Of a DNA stretch of 64,000 bases, positions 1-8,670 are shown one piece after another. The DNA lies in contig NZ_JAVRIE010000002.1 in the NCBI RefSeq assembly GCF_031846165.1, forward strand, positions 620,001-684,000, given 5' to 3'. Within the stretch, counting starts at the first letter, position 1; every line of letters begins with the position of its first letter. A program made the position numbers and the translations under genes. The notes under the pieces are model-generated. The model was not told the DNA's origin and made no database searches. It saw nothing but the letters and a program-made list of their open reading frames with translations. The stretch is from Glaciecola blandensis. Its GTDB lineage: Bacteria; Pseudomonadota; Gammaproteobacteria; Enterobacterales; Alteromonadaceae.

Positions 1-610
1 CACCTTCAATCATCACCTCAACGTCATCGCCAATACTCGGTACGTATTTACTCATTCCCCATTCTGAACGTTTTATCACCGTACTTGCTGAAAATCCCAT
101 GGTTGGCTTTCCACTGAATGGCTGGCGCAGCATTGCACCGTTAAACGTAACGTCTAACTCGACAGGTTTTACCACTCCTAAAAAGCTCAGCTCTCCCGTC
201 ATTATTGCGCTGGTATCATTGGTCATTTTGATTGAACTTGAAGAAAACGTTATAGACGCGAATTCACCTGCATTGAACCAGCCTTTTTCTGTTGCTAGTA
301 CTTTGTCGAAGTCTTTTTCGTCAGCCTTAGGGTAGGCCGTTTGAATAGACATCGGGTTTATTGTTGCTGTCACTTTTGATTTGCTAATATCACTGGGGTC
401 AAAATCGATATTGGCATCGAAGTCAGCAAAACGAGCAACGTAGTCAGATAAACCAAGGTGAGACACCTTCCAAACAACTGAAGCATGCGTTAGATCAACG
501 GCGTAGTTTCCTTCTGGCATGTCGTTGAACGGGCTTTTTGCGAAAACCCATGAGATACATCCGACTAAACTCAAGCTAATGGCGAGCGTGGCGATTTTTA
601 TAAATTTCAT
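1..610 (-). CDS. YceI family protein (3' end outside window)
   Basis: The reverse strand is open from an ATG at 608-610 to the window edge (about 203 codons), so the C-terminus is missing. The product begins with a hydrophobic export signal (MKFIKIATLAISLSLVGC) that could be a lipoprotein signal with Cys18, or a Sec signal cut after WVFA. It continues with YceI-family features: the N-terminal strand YAVDLTHASVVWKVSH, the FADFDANIDFDP turn, and the later GELSFLGVVKPVTFDVTFNG and SEWGMSKYVPSIGDDV blocks. YceI proteins are periplasmic lipocalin-like beta-barrels that bind isoprenoid or other long lipids; the physiological ligand here cannot be told. It is divergent from glnA, separated by about 480 bp. 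Confidence 0.85.
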   Translation of the reverse strand, partial: MKFIKIATLAISLSLVGCISWVFAKSPFNDMPEGNYAVDLTHASVVWKVSHLGLSDYVARFADFDANIDFDPSDISKSKVTATINPMSIQTAYPKADEKDFDKVLATEKGWFNAGEFASITFSSSSIKMTNDTSAIMTGELSFLGVVKPVELDVTFNGAMLRQPFSGKPTMGFSASTVIKRSEWGMSKYVPSIGDDVEVMIEG

Positions 611-820
611 ATTATTCCCTTTTAATTTTTATAAGAAGTGTCACACAAAAAAACAACGCTTCTACATGATAATAGTTTATGACTTCCTATCATATATTCA
701 TGATACTGTCATAACATAGATAAATCACATACGTTAAGATGCCGTGAATAGACCTATGATTTTTTGTATTTGTCACAGTCGTCTGACTTTTGTGGCTAAT
801 ACACAATCTACAGAATTGGC

Positions 821-858
821 TGCACCAACATGATCCAATGGTGCGCCACGATAGTGCA
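821..858. promoter_or_regulatory. Tandem NtrC enhancer boxes upstream of glnA
   Basis: Two 17-bp elements resemble the NtrC (NRI) box TGCACCA-N3-TGGTGCA. Site 842-858 reads TGCGCCACGATAGTGCA and matches in both halves. Site 821-837 reads TGCACCAACATGATCCA, with one perfect half and one degenerate half. Their centres lie 21 bp apart, two helical turns, and about 90-110 bp upstream of the sigma-54 element. That is the arrangement of the E. coli glnA enhancer. The function is inferred from this match and from ntrBC lying downstream. Nothing else clear was seen in the 611-820 interval. Confidence 0.75.
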
Positions 859-931
859 CTGCTGAGGATGCTGAATCAGTAACGATCGTATGCAGGTCAG
901 TGTTTTCAGGCCTATTTATTTGATTGCTAAG

Positions 932-947
932 TGGCATGATTATCGCT
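932..947 (+). promoter_or_regulatory. Sigma-54 (RpoN) promoter of glnA
   Basis: The sequence TGGCATGATTATCGCT has the GG (933-934) and GC (945-946) dinucleotides with the 12-bp offset required of -24/-12 promoters. It is close to E. coli glnAp2. Transcription would start near 957-959 and give a leader of about 135 nt before glnA. Together with the upstream NtrC boxes, this predicts induction under nitrogen limitation. Confidence 0.75.
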
Positions 948-1093
948 TATAGTCATTAACCGCTGTTTTGTACGATTATTATTCTGTAAACAAGTTCCTT
1001 ACACGAGCGAACCGTTTTAACTAAGGTATCTACGAAAGCGTTTTAAGATTTGTGCTTTGATAGTACAAGGACATTCACACATTGGAGGACATT

Positions 1094-2503
1094 ATGTCAA
1101 TTGAGTCGGCATTAGAACTAATTAAAGAAAGCGAAGCGAAATTTGTTGATTTGCGCTTCACAGACACCAAGGGAAAAGAGCAGCACGTATCAATCCCTAC
1201 TCACCAAATCGACGAAGACTTCTTTGAAGAAGGCAAAATGTTCGACGGTTCTTCAATTGCTGGCTGGAAAGGCATTAACGAATCTGACATGGTGTTAATG
1301 CCAGACGCGTCTACCGCAGTACTTGACCCATTCTCAGAAGAGCCACAAGTCAACATCACTTGTGACATCTTAGAGCCTTCAACGATGCAAGGTTATGACC
1401 GTGATCCACGTTCAGTTGCAAAGCGTGCTGAAGAGTATTTGAAGTCTACTGGCATCGGTGACACTGTGTTGTTTGGCCCAGAGCCAGAGTTCTTCTTGTT
1501 TGACGATGTTCGTTTCCATACTGATATGTCTGGCTCTTTCTATAAGATTGATGCAGAAGAAGCTTCTTGGAACTCAGGTGCTGAGTTTGAAGGCGGAAAC
1601 AAAGGCCACCGTCCAGGCGTTAAAGGTGGTTACTTCCCAGTAGCTCCAGTCGATTCAGCTCACGATACTCGTACAGCAATGTGCTTGGTAATGGAAGAAA
1701 TGGGCTTAGTTGTTGAAGCGCATCACCACGAAGTTGCAACCGCAGGCCAAAACGAAATCGCTTGCCAATTCAACACGATGGTTAAGAAAGCTGACGAAAT
1801 CCAAATTTATAAGTACGTTGTTCATAACGTTGCAGATGCATACGGTCAAACAGCGACATTTATGCCGAAGCCACTAGTGGGTGATAATGGTTCAGGCATG
1901 CACTGCCACCAATCAATCGGTAAAGATGGCAAAAACATCTTCGCGGGTGATAAGTATGCTGGTTTGTCTGAAGAAGCCTTGTTCTACATTGGCGGTATCA
2001 TTAAGCATGCTAAAGCAATCAACGCTTTCGCAAATGCATCGACAAACTCTTACAAGCGTTTGGTCCCGGGCTTCGAAGCTCCAGTTATGCTAGCTTACTC
2101 AGCGCGTAACCGTTCTGCTTCTATCCGTATTCCTTTCGTAACAAGCGATAAAGCGCGTCGAATCGAAGTACGTTTCCCTGACCCAACTGCAAACCCTTAT
2201 TTAGCATTTACTGCTATGTTGATGGCTGGCCTTGACGGGATCAAAAACAAAATTCACCCTGGTGACTCTATGGATAAAGATCTATATGACCTACCAGCTG
2301 AAGAAGCGGCACAAATTCCTCAAGTAGCAAGTTCACTTGAAGAAGCACTAGCTGCACTTGATGCTGATCGCGAATTCTTAACTGCTGGCGGCGTAATGAG
2401 CGACGATATGATCGATGCTTACATTGCACTTAAAGCTGAAGAAGTTGAGAAACTGAACATGACAACTCACCCAGTTGAGTTCGAAATGTACTACAGCGTT
2501 TAA
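1094..2503 (+). CDS. glnA: Glutamine synthetase, type I
   Basis: This 469-residue protein has the same length as E. coli GlnA. It makes glutamine from glutamate, ammonia and ATP in the cytoplasm as a dodecamer. The N-terminal block FVDLRFTDTKGKEQHV, the MFDGSSIAGWKGI segment, the metal-site region around GPEPEFFLFD, and NGSGMHCHQS are all present. Tyr398 in DLYDLPAEEA corresponds to the adenylylated tyrosine, so GlnE-type control is expected. The ATG at 1094 was chosen over the in-frame TTG at 1082 because a GGAGGA ribosome site (1084-1089) lies just upstream. The gene follows a sigma-54 promoter and ends at a hairpin terminator. Confidence 0.98.
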   Translation: MSIESALELIKESEAKFVDLRFTDTKGKEQHVSIPTHQIDEDFFEEGKMFDGSSIAGWKGINESDMVLMPDASTAVLDPFSEEPQVNITCDILEPSTMQGYDRDPRSVAKRAEEYLKSTGIGDTVLFGPEPEFFLFDDVRFHTDMSGSFYKIDAEEASWNSGAEFEGGNKGHRPGVKGGYFPVAPVDSAHDTRTAMCLVMEEMGLVVEAHHHEVATAGQNEIACQFNTMVKKADEIQIYKYVVHNVADAYGQTATFMPKPLVGDNGSGMHCHQSIGKDGKNIFAGDKYAGLSEEALFYIGGIIKHAKAINAFANASTNSYKRLVPGFEAPVMLAYSARNRSASIRIPFVTSDKARRIEVRFPDPTANPYLAFTAMLMAGLDGIKNKIHPGDSMDKDLYDLPAEEAAQIPQVASSLEEALAALDADREFLTAGGVMSDDMIDAYIALKAEEVEKLNMTTHPVEFEMYYSV

Positions 2504-2595
2504 GGACTTCATTATTTAGTGTAAATAGCCGATATATCTATGATAGAGGCAAGGTGCGTTGATAAGAGCACCCACTAAATATAAATTTTTATACT

Positions 2596-2623
2596 AAAGC
2601 CTGTTTATACAGGCTTTTTTTTT
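2596..2623 (+). terminator. Rho-independent terminator after glnA
   Basis: AAGCCTGT pairs with ACAGGCTT around a TTAT loop, followed by a run of nine T. The hairpin sits about 90 bp after the glnA stop, so glnA is probably mostly separated from ntrBC transcription. Confidence 0.9.
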
Positions 2624-2648
2624 GCGCGGAAGACGCTACACTAATAAT

Positions 2649-3194
2649 ATGAAGAAAAGTATTGTTTCAAAATCACTTATATCCATGCTCGTTGGCACGC
2701 TTGTGCTAGCGACCCCAGCCCTTGCAGGTAAGATTTATAAGACGATTAATGAAGATGGGACAATTACTTATTCTGACACACCAAGTCCAGGTGCCATTGA
2801 AGTCGATTTTGCTTCGAACACTACGACAGTTGTGCAAAACCCCACTGTAAAAACAAAGACGAATAAGGTCATCACGCAGAAGCCTCAGGTTCAATACAAT
2901 TTAAGTATTCTAGCACCAAGCCCTGAAGCGACTATTCGCAATACAACGGGTAACGTGAGTATCTCTGCTGACTTGTCTCCGCGCGCCGCGGGGCACTATG
3001 AACTGTCTTTACATGATAAAAAACTCCGCTCTAGCTCAGGTAGCTTCTTGATTAAAGATTTACCTAGAGGCGAATATTCCTATCAAATAAATTTCGTCGC
3101 AACTTCAGGCAAGGTAATTGCATCGTCTGAAGTAAGACGCTTTTTTATTCACAAACCTTCTGTGTTAATCAAGCCACAAAATAACGTTAATTAG
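2649..3194 (+). CDS. Secreted DUF4124-domain protein
   Basis: This is a 181-residue exported protein. Residues 1-27 are a Sec signal peptide ending in ATPALA. It is followed by the DUF4124 signature (GKIYKTINEDGTITYSDTP). That domain is common in small periplasmic proteins of gammaproteobacteria, often beside glnA and ntrBC. The C-terminal half looks like a beta-rich, fibronectin-like domain (ADLSPRAAGHYELSLHDKK). The ATG at 2649 was chosen because the signal peptide begins there; upstream in-frame codons overlap the glnA terminator. Ribosome-site evidence is weak. The function of the family is unknown. A link to nitrogen control rests only on position. Confidence 0.85.
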   Translation: MKKSIVSKSLISMLVGTLVLATPALAGKIYKTINEDGTITYSDTPSPGAIEVDFASNTTTVVQNPTVKTKTNKVITQKPQVQYNLSILAPSPEATIRNTTGNVSISADLSPRAAGHYELSLHDKKLRSSSGSFLIKDLPRGEYSYQINFVATSGKVIASSEVRRFFIHKPSVLIKPQNNVN

Positions 3195-3287
3195 GTTTTA
3201 CCGCGCTACGTCACTGACAAGCTTCACATTTATAGTGCATTCATTTGGGTGCAGACGTAGACGGGGAAAACGATTATGATAGTGCGT

Positions 3288-3304
3288 TGCACGATTATGG
3301 TGCA
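3288..3304. promoter_or_regulatory. NtrC box in front of ntrB
   Basis: TGCACGATTATGGTGCA matches the NtrC consensus nearly perfectly in both half-sites. It ends 15 bp before the ntrB start. In E. coli a box at the same place overlaps the glnL promoter and lets NtrC repress its own operon; autoregulation is inferred here. Confidence 0.75.
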
Positions 3305-3319
3305 TAGCATGGGGATTTT

Positions 3320-4417
3320 ATGGACGACCGTTTAGCCGCTCTCAATTTGTCACCTATTCAGCTGCGCAATATGCTGAAAACAGTGGTTATCATAATGGAT
3401 GAACACTTTGATATCTTATATGTTAATGATGCGGCTCTTGCCCTGCTCGAAACGGGCTTAAAGCAAATTCATGATCGCAAGTTTTATGAGTTCTTTATTG
3501 AAGATGGTATTGAGCGAGCAACGTTTGAAGACGCGCTGCGTAACCGCGAAGATTTCAGTGAAACCGAAGTACAACTGTGTTTCAAAGATGGCCGATGTGT
3601 TCTTACTGATATCACCGCGACTTGTTTTGATATTGATGATCAACGTTTAATGTTGCTCGAAATAAGACAAATTGATAAACAAAAGAAAATTACGCAAGAA
3701 ACTCAGCAACATGCTCAGCAGCAAGCTGCCAGAGAGCTTGTTCGAGGCTTAGCGCATGAAATTAAAAATCCGCTTGGTGGCATTCGAGGAGCCGCGCAGC
3801 TTCTCGAGAAAGAACTCACTAACCCTGATCACAAAGAGTTTACGCAAATGATCGTAGACCAATCAGATCGCCTGCGTTCTCTTGTCGACAGGTTGCTAGG
3901 ACCGAATTCATTACCGCAGCTGAAATGGGTAAATATCCATGAAATCATCGAAAAAGTGCGCTCAGTGATTGAATTGGATATTAGTCATAACATCGCTTTT
4001 GCTCGTGATTACGATGTCTCTATTCCCGATATGTATGTGGATCCCGACATGGTACAGCAAGCGCTACTCAATATTGCACGCAATAGCATGCAGGCCTTGA
4101 TGTCATCAGAGACACCTGAAGCGTGTATTACTTTAAAAACCAGAATTGAAAGGCAGTCTGTGATCAAAGGTAAGCGGCATGGACTGTGTGCCCTCATCAG
4201 TATTATTGACAATGGACCGGGTATTCCGAGAGAGCTAAAAGACACTGTTTTTTATCCCATGGTTACCTCTAAACAAAACGGAAATGGATTAGGTTTGTCA
4301 ATTGCGCAAACCTTAACCGATCATCATAACGGCAAAATAGATGTAGAAAGTTATCCTGGCTACACCGAATTTACGCTCTATTTACCGATAGAAAAAAGGA
4401 CGAATAGCAATGAATGA
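3320..4417 (+). CDS. glnL: Nitrogen regulation sensor histidine kinase NtrB (NRII)
   Basis: This 365-residue cytoplasmic kinase/phosphatase controls NtrC according to nitrogen status through PII. It has an N-terminal PAS domain (about 10-125), then a dimerisation/histidine domain with GLAHEIKNPLGGIRG; His146 is the phosphorylated residue. The C-terminal ATPase domain shows the N box (NIARNSMQA), the G1 box (DNGPGIP) and the G2 box (NGNGLGLSIAQ). It has no membrane segments, as expected. The ATG at 3320 follows a GGGGA ribosome site. The last 8 bp overlap ntrC, so the two are translationally coupled. Confidence 0.97.
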   Translation: MDDRLAALNLSPIQLRNMLKTVVIIMDEHFDILYVNDAALALLETGLKQIHDRKFYEFFIEDGIERATFEDALRNREDFSETEVQLCFKDGRCVLTDITATCFDIDDQRLMLLEIRQIDKQKKITQETQQHAQQQAARELVRGLAHEIKNPLGGIRGAAQLLEKELTNPDHKEFTQMIVDQSDRLRSLVDRLLGPNSLPQLKWVNIHEIIEKVRSVIELDISHNIAFARDYDVSIPDMYVDPDMVQQALLNIARNSMQALMSSETPEACITLKTRIERQSVIKGKRHGLCALISIIDNGPGIPRELKDTVFYPMVTSKQNGNGLGLSIAQTLTDHHNGKIDVESYPGYTEFTLYLPIEKRTNSNE

Positions 4418-5819
4418 ACCTGTATGGATTGTCGATGACGACAGTTCAATTCGCTGGGTGCTTCAAAAAGCGCTACAAGCGGCCAATATTGCATGTGTGA
4501 GCTTTGAAAACCCAGAAGACTTATTACTTCAGATCCAGTCAGGGCAAGCTCCGCAGATTGTGATTTCAGATGTAAGAATGCCTCAAATGGATGGGATGAC
4601 ATTACTTCAAGAGATTCATCAGCACTACCCCGATATGCCGGTCATTATCATGACAGCGCATTCTGATTTAGACAGTGCAGTTAATGCTTATCAAGGCGGC
4701 GCATTTGAATATCTGCCAAAGCCATTTGATGTGGATGAAGCGGTTACCCTTACCAAGCGTGCTATTGAGCATGCCAACGAACAAAGTAAATTAAAGCAAG
4801 TTGCACCGGTAAACCCGAGCGCAGAAATCATTGGTGAAGCGCCAGCAATGCAAGAAGTGTTTCGTGCAGTGGGCCGTTTATCCCGCTCGTCCATTAGTGT
4901 GTTGATTAATGGTCAATCTGGCACGGGTAAAGAACTTGTCGCGCACGCTTTGCATAAACATAGCCCACGTGCTGCAAATACCTTTGTTGCTTTGAATATG
5001 GCTGCAATTCCCGCAGATTTAGTCGAATCAGAACTATTTGGACATGAAAAAGGGGCTTTCACGGGCGCAGCTGCCGCGAGGCAAGGGCGATTCGAGCAAG
5101 CAGATGGCGGTACGCTCTTTTTAGATGAAATAGGTGATATGCCCATCGATGTGCAAACTCGCTTATTGCGAGTACTTGCCGATGGTCAATTCTATCGAGT
5201 CGGCGGACATAATCCTGTCAGTGTTGATGTGCGTATTATTGCAGCGACTCATCAAAATCTCGAAAAGCGTGTCGCTGAGGGTAAGTTTAGGGAAGATTTA
5301 TATCACCGTCTGAATGTCATTAGAATTCACATTCCATCGCTAAACGAGCGGAGAGAAGATATTCCTTTGTTGGCTGAACACTTCCTTGGTAAGGCTTCAA
5401 AAGAACTCGGTGTTGAAGGCAAAGTGCTGAGTAAGCAAGCTGCTAAAACGCTCACTCAGTTAACTTGGCCGGGTAATGTTCGTCAGCTTGAGAATACCTG
5501 TCGTTGGTTAACGGTCATGGCAAGCGGACAAGAGATCCATCCTAACGATTTGCCACCAGAGCTGATGTCAACGCCTGAGGAGCATAGTTCACAATCTCAA
5601 GTTGATGATTGGACTTCGCTATTGTCGCATTGGGCTGACGAGCAGTTAAGCTCAGGTAAAGATAATATCTTGGGAGACGCTGTACATACGTTTGAGAAAA
5701 TATTATTAGAACGAGCCCTGAAATATACACACGGTCACAAGCAGGACGCGGCGAAGAAGTTAGGGTGGGGAAGAAATACCCTCACTCGCAAATTAAAAGA
5801 GTTAGATTTAGAGTTATAA
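4410..5819 (+). CDS. glnG: Nitrogen regulation response regulator NtrC (NRI)
   Basis: This is a 469-residue sigma-54 activator, the same length as E. coli NtrC. The receiver domain (1-120) carries acidic pocket residues Asp9-Asp11 and phospho-acceptor Asp54 (VISDVRMP). The AAA+ domain (about 140-380) has the Walker A variant GQSGTGKE, the sigma-54 contact loop GAFTGA and the Walker B region GGTLFLDEIGDM. The C-terminal Fis-type helix-turn-helix (DAAKKLGWGRNTLTRKL) binds boxes such as those before glnA and ntrB. It is co-transcribed with ntrB. Confidence 0.98.
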   Translation: MNEPVWIVDDDSSIRWVLQKALQAANIACVSFENPEDLLLQIQSGQAPQIVISDVRMPQMDGMTLLQEIHQHYPDMPVIIMTAHSDLDSAVNAYQGGAFEYLPKPFDVDEAVTLTKRAIEHANEQSKLKQVAPVNPSAEIIGEAPAMQEVFRAVGRLSRSSISVLINGQSGTGKELVAHALHKHSPRAANTFVALNMAAIPADLVESELFGHEKGAFTGAAAARQGRFEQADGGTLFLDEIGDMPIDVQTRLLRVLADGQFYRVGGHNPVSVDVRIIAATHQNLEKRVAEGKFREDLYHRLNVIRIHIPSLNERREDIPLLAEHFLGKASKELGVEGKVLSKQAAKTLTQLTWPGNVRQLENTCRWLTVMASGQEIHPNDLPPELMSTPEEHSSQSQVDDWTSLLSHWADEQLSSGKDNILGDAVHTFEKILLERALKYTHGHKQDAAKKLGWGRNTLTRKLKELDLEL

Positions 5820-5862
5820 AATTCGCTTCAAGTTTTCTCTCCGTGATGCAAAAATTGTGGGT

Positions 5863-5894
5863 GGCGTATACTCGGTTATTGATGGATATACGCC
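5863..5894. repeat. Inverted repeat after ntrC
   Basis: GGCGTATA (5863-5870) and TATACGCC (5887-5894) are perfect 8-bp arms around a 16-nt loop, about 45 bp past the ntrC stop. There is no strong T run. It may be a weak terminator or an operator for the prepilin gene. Confidence 0.35.
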
Positions 5895-5993
5895 TCTTAT
5901 CTCGAGTTTCGATGCGCCATCCTATACACTTTCCTGAGTAATACAGTGCCATGTCGCTGTGACCTTTACTTCTTCTCGCAAGGACAGTGTTTC

Positions 5994-6611
5994 ATGAGTC
6001 AAATAGTCGCTAGTGCAAATTCCTCTTTATGTTCAAAAGTAGGGCACAAACAAAGGGGTTTTACCCTAATAGAACTCATAGTTACCTTAGTTATTATGGG
6101 AATAATGTCTGTTATTGCCGTGCCTCGTTTTTTTGATTTCGCCACTGATGCCAAAGTTGCTTCTTTGAAAGGGGTGGAAGCCAGCTTAACGACTGCGGTA
6201 CGAAACATTCAAGCCAAAGCAAATATTGAAGGTCAGACGCGTGTTACTGCTGGTGGCGGTAGTGGTACATCGTTCAACTTCGATGGACTAACCTTGACGA
6301 TCTATAACCAAGGCGTGCCTAGAGAGATTTGGGCTAACGGATTTGAACAACTACTGGTCGGTGATTTCAACTTTGTAGGTCGCGGTCCGACCCAACTCGA
6401 TACAGAATGCACAAGCTCTGAATTCTGCGTAGTTGATAACTTAAGAATGAACACCATCATCAGCGGTAAAAGTGGTTACGGTATTTTTTTCTTCCCGAAA
6501 GGCTACACCCTGAATGATATGTGCTTTACCTATTATGCTTTTGCACTCGGTGCCGGTGGTTTTCTTGATTACAAAGAAGTCGAAACTGTGACTACTGGTT
6601 GCTATTCGTAA
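5994..6611 (+). CDS. Type IV prepilin-like (MSHA/pseudopilin) protein
   Basis: This 205-residue protein carries the class III export signal. A basic leader ends in QRG, then FTLIELIVTLVIMGIMSVIAV with Gly(-1), Phe(+1) and Glu(+5), followed by the hydrophobic N-terminal helix. A PilD-type peptidase would cut after Gly22 and methylate Phe. The rest is a pilin-like globular domain with four cysteines spread over its second half. The ATG at 5994 gives a 22-residue leader; an upstream in-frame start (5946) would lengthen it further. No pilus assembly genes are adjacent, so it is an orphan, possibly a minor MSHA-type subunit. Confidence 0.8.
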   Translation: MSQIVASANSSLCSKVGHKQRGFTLIELIVTLVIMGIMSVIAVPRFFDFATDAKVASLKGVEASLTTAVRNIQAKANIEGQTRVTAGGGSGTSFNFDGLTLTIYNQGVPREIWANGFEQLLVGDFNFVGRGPTQLDTECTSSEFCVVDNLRMNTIISGKSGYGIFFFPKGYTLNDMCFTYYAFALGAGGFLDYKEVETVTTGCYS

Positions 6612-6631
6612 GTTACATTGCGCAAAGTGTG

Positions 6632-7234
6632 TTAAATCAATAGATTGATGGCCAAGAGCAACATGACTAAACCGATGATGCCTTCTAATATCTTCCATGC
6701 GTTGGGGTTTTTGAATACTGGGATGAGCAATCGAGCGCCGTATCCGAGTGAAAAGAAAAACACAAATGACGCAATAACAGCGCCCATTCCAAAGGCGAGT
6801 TGTTGACCTTCATACTGCGTAGAAATCGATCCTAGCAAGACCACAGTATCTAAATACACATGCGGGTTTAACCAAGTAAAAGCCAGGCAAGTTAATAAAG
6901 CTGTTACTAAACTACCGACCGCTTTACCTTTAGCTTCTAATTTATGGTTAGTGGTCAGCGCCGATTTAAAACTCAGTGCCGCATAGACCAGCAAAAAAGC
7001 AGCGCCAGCGTAGCGAGAAATCTGCTCGATAAGTGGAAACTGCTTTACGATGGCGCCAAAGCCGGCGACCCCAGCAGAAATCAGGACTGCGTCAGATAAT
7101 GCACAAATGAAACAAACAGCAAACACATGCTCTCGCTTCAAACCTTGTTTCAATACAAACGCATTTTGTGCGCCAATCGCTAGAATGAGAGAAATCCCTA
7201 AAGCAAAACCAGCGAGTGCAACCGATAGATCCAT
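6632..7234 (-). CDS. argO: LysE/ArgO-type amino acid exporter
   Basis: This inner-membrane protein of about 200 residues has six predicted hydrophobic helices. It carries the LysE/ArgO signature near the N-terminus (LILAIGAQNAFVLKQG) and LAFTWLNPHVYLDT in the middle, typical of arginine or lysine exporters. The ATG at 7234 was preferred to an upstream TTG at 7270 because the family starts just before the first helix and because the upstream stretch forms the xylA terminator. It converges with the prepilin gene, 20 bp away. Substrate specificity (arginine versus lysine) is inferred from family similarity only. Confidence 0.85.
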   Translation of the reverse strand: MDLSVALAGFALGISLILAIGAQNAFVLKQGLKREHVFAVCFICALSDAVLISAGVAGFGAIVKQFPLIEQISRYAGAAFLLVYAALSFKSALTTNHKLEAKGKAVGSLVTALLTCLAFTWLNPHVYLDTVVLLGSISTQYEGQQLAFGMGAVIASFVFFFSLGYGARLLIPVFKNPNAWKILEGIIGLVMLLLAINLLI

Positions 7235-7250
7235 GTGACGTCCATGTATA

Positions 7251-7293
7251 AAAAAAACCGTAGCCAGCAATATAGCAGGGATACGGTTTTTTT
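7251..7293 (-). terminator. Terminator of the xylBA operon
   Basis: AAAAAAACCGTA (7251-7262) and TACGGTTTTTTT (7282-7293) are perfect 12-bp arms around a 19-nt loop. Read on the minus strand, it is a hairpin ending in a U run 43-85 nt after the xylA stop. The A/T ends make it potentially bidirectional. Confidence 0.75.
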
Positions 7294-7335
7294 GAAGTAG
7301 AGTTTGTTTACGCTGAGTTAACCGAGGTTTTTACT

Positions 7336-8670
7336 TTACCCAAATAAGATTCGATTCACTTTATTTTCTAACAATTCTTGTTCGCCAGATACATGCTGTG
7401 GATTAAAGTTATTAGTGCTTGCTAGTTTAGCGAGTGACGCCAATGATTCTTTTCCACTCATGATGGATTGTCCTAAAGGTAAGCTCCAAGCTGCATAGCG
7501 TTGTGCGACTTTTTCGGCAAGGAAATCGTTTTGAAGAATGGCTGCTGCCTTCTTCAGTGCGAGTGCCATATGGTCCATGCCACCAATATGACCATGGAAA
7601 AGATCTGCAGGGCTTGAACTCTGACGACGAAGCTTACAATCAAAATTCAAACCACCGGTTTGGAAGCCCCCTGATTTAAGGATTTCATACATCACTAAAC
7701 TAAGCTCATCGACAGCCGTTGGGAATTGATCAGTATCCCAACCGTTTTGTGCATCGCCTCGGTTCGCATCGATACTACCGAAAATACCGAGTGAAATCGC
7801 AGTGGCAATTTCATGATGGAAAGAGTGTCCGGCAAGCGTTGCATGATTAGCTTCGATATTCATCTTAAACTCTTCTTCAATACCAAACTGCTTCAAAAAG
7901 CCATATACCGTGGCACTGTCATAGTCATACTGATGCTTTGTTGGTTCTTGGGGTTTCGGCTCAATCAATAAGGTACCTGTGAAACCTATTTTGTGCTTGT
8001 GCTCCACCACCATCTGCATGAAACGACCTAATTGCTCGCGTTCTTGACGGAGGTCGGTGTTGAGGATAGTTTCGTAGCCTTCACGACCACCCCATAATAC
8101 ATAGTTTTCACCACCCAAACGCTTCGTTGCATTCATGGCTTGCATGACTTGAGTTGCAGCGTAAGAGAAAACCTCAGGGTTAGGGTTAGTTGCGCCGCCA
8201 GCAGCATATCGAGGATTGCTGAATAAGTTGGCTGTGCCCCATAAAAGCTTTAAACCTGTTTCTTCTTGTTTGGCTTCTAATACGTCGGTCATGCGGGCGA
8301 AGTTTTCTGTGTATTCTTTAATGGAGTGACCTTCTGGCGCCACATCAACATCATGAAAACAATAATAAGGAATACTCAGTTTGTGAAAGAAATCAAAAGC
8401 AGCATCGGCTTTTTCCATTGCGCGCTGCATTGGTTCACCGGGCTGTAACCACGGTCGACCAAATGTTCCTTGTCCGAATACATCAGCCCCATCCCAACAC
8501 ATGTTATGCCAATAACAAGCAGCGAAGCGCAAGTGATCTTTCATTGATTTACCCAGCACTAGCTCGTCTGGATTATAGTGATGAAAGGCTAAAGGATTGT
8601 CAGATGACGTACCTTCAAATTTAATTTTTTCAATGTCTTTGAAATATGAGTTTGGCTTGTGAGTAGTCAC
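7336..8670 (-). CDS. xylA: Xylose isomerase
   Basis: This 444-residue enzyme (E. coli XylA has 440) converts D-xylose to D-xylulose in the cytoplasm using two divalent metals. The catalytic histidine region CFHDVDVAPEG, the metal-site segment LLIEPKPQEPTKHQYDYD, NIEANHATLAGHSFHHE and GSIDANRGD are all intact. It starts with GTG, which overlaps the xylB stop as GTGA (8667-8670), with AAGGA 6 nt upstream inside xylB. The overlap implies translational coupling in a xylB-xylA operon, the reverse of the E. coli gene order. Confidence 0.97.
   Translation of the reverse strand: MTTHKPNSYFKDIEKIKFEGTSSDNPLAFHHYNPDELVLGKSMKDHLRFAACYWHNMCWDGADVFGQGTFGRPWLQPGEPMQRAMEKADAAFDFFHKLSIPYYCFHDVDVAPEGHSIKEYTENFARMTDVLEAKQEETGLKLLWGTANLFSNPRYAAGGATNPNPEVFSYAATQVMQAMNATKRLGGENYVLWGGREGYETILNTDLRQEREQLGRFMQMVVEHKHKIGFTGTLLIEPKPQEPTKHQYDYDSATVYGFLKQFGIEEEFKMNIEANHATLAGHSFHHEIATAISLGIFGSIDANRGDAQNGWDTDQFPTAVDELSLVMYEILKSGGFQTGGLNFDCKLRRQSSSPADLFHGHIGGMDHMALALKKAAAILQNDFLAEKVAQRYAAWSLPLGQSIMSGKESLASLAKLASTNNFNPQHVSGEQELLENKVNRILFG

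Noticed and set aside
2553..2572. GGTGC...GCACC inverted repeat after glnA, considered as an NtrC box
   Set aside because: The half-sites are in the opposite orientation to NtrC boxes (TGCACC...GGTGCA), and it lies downstream of the gene.
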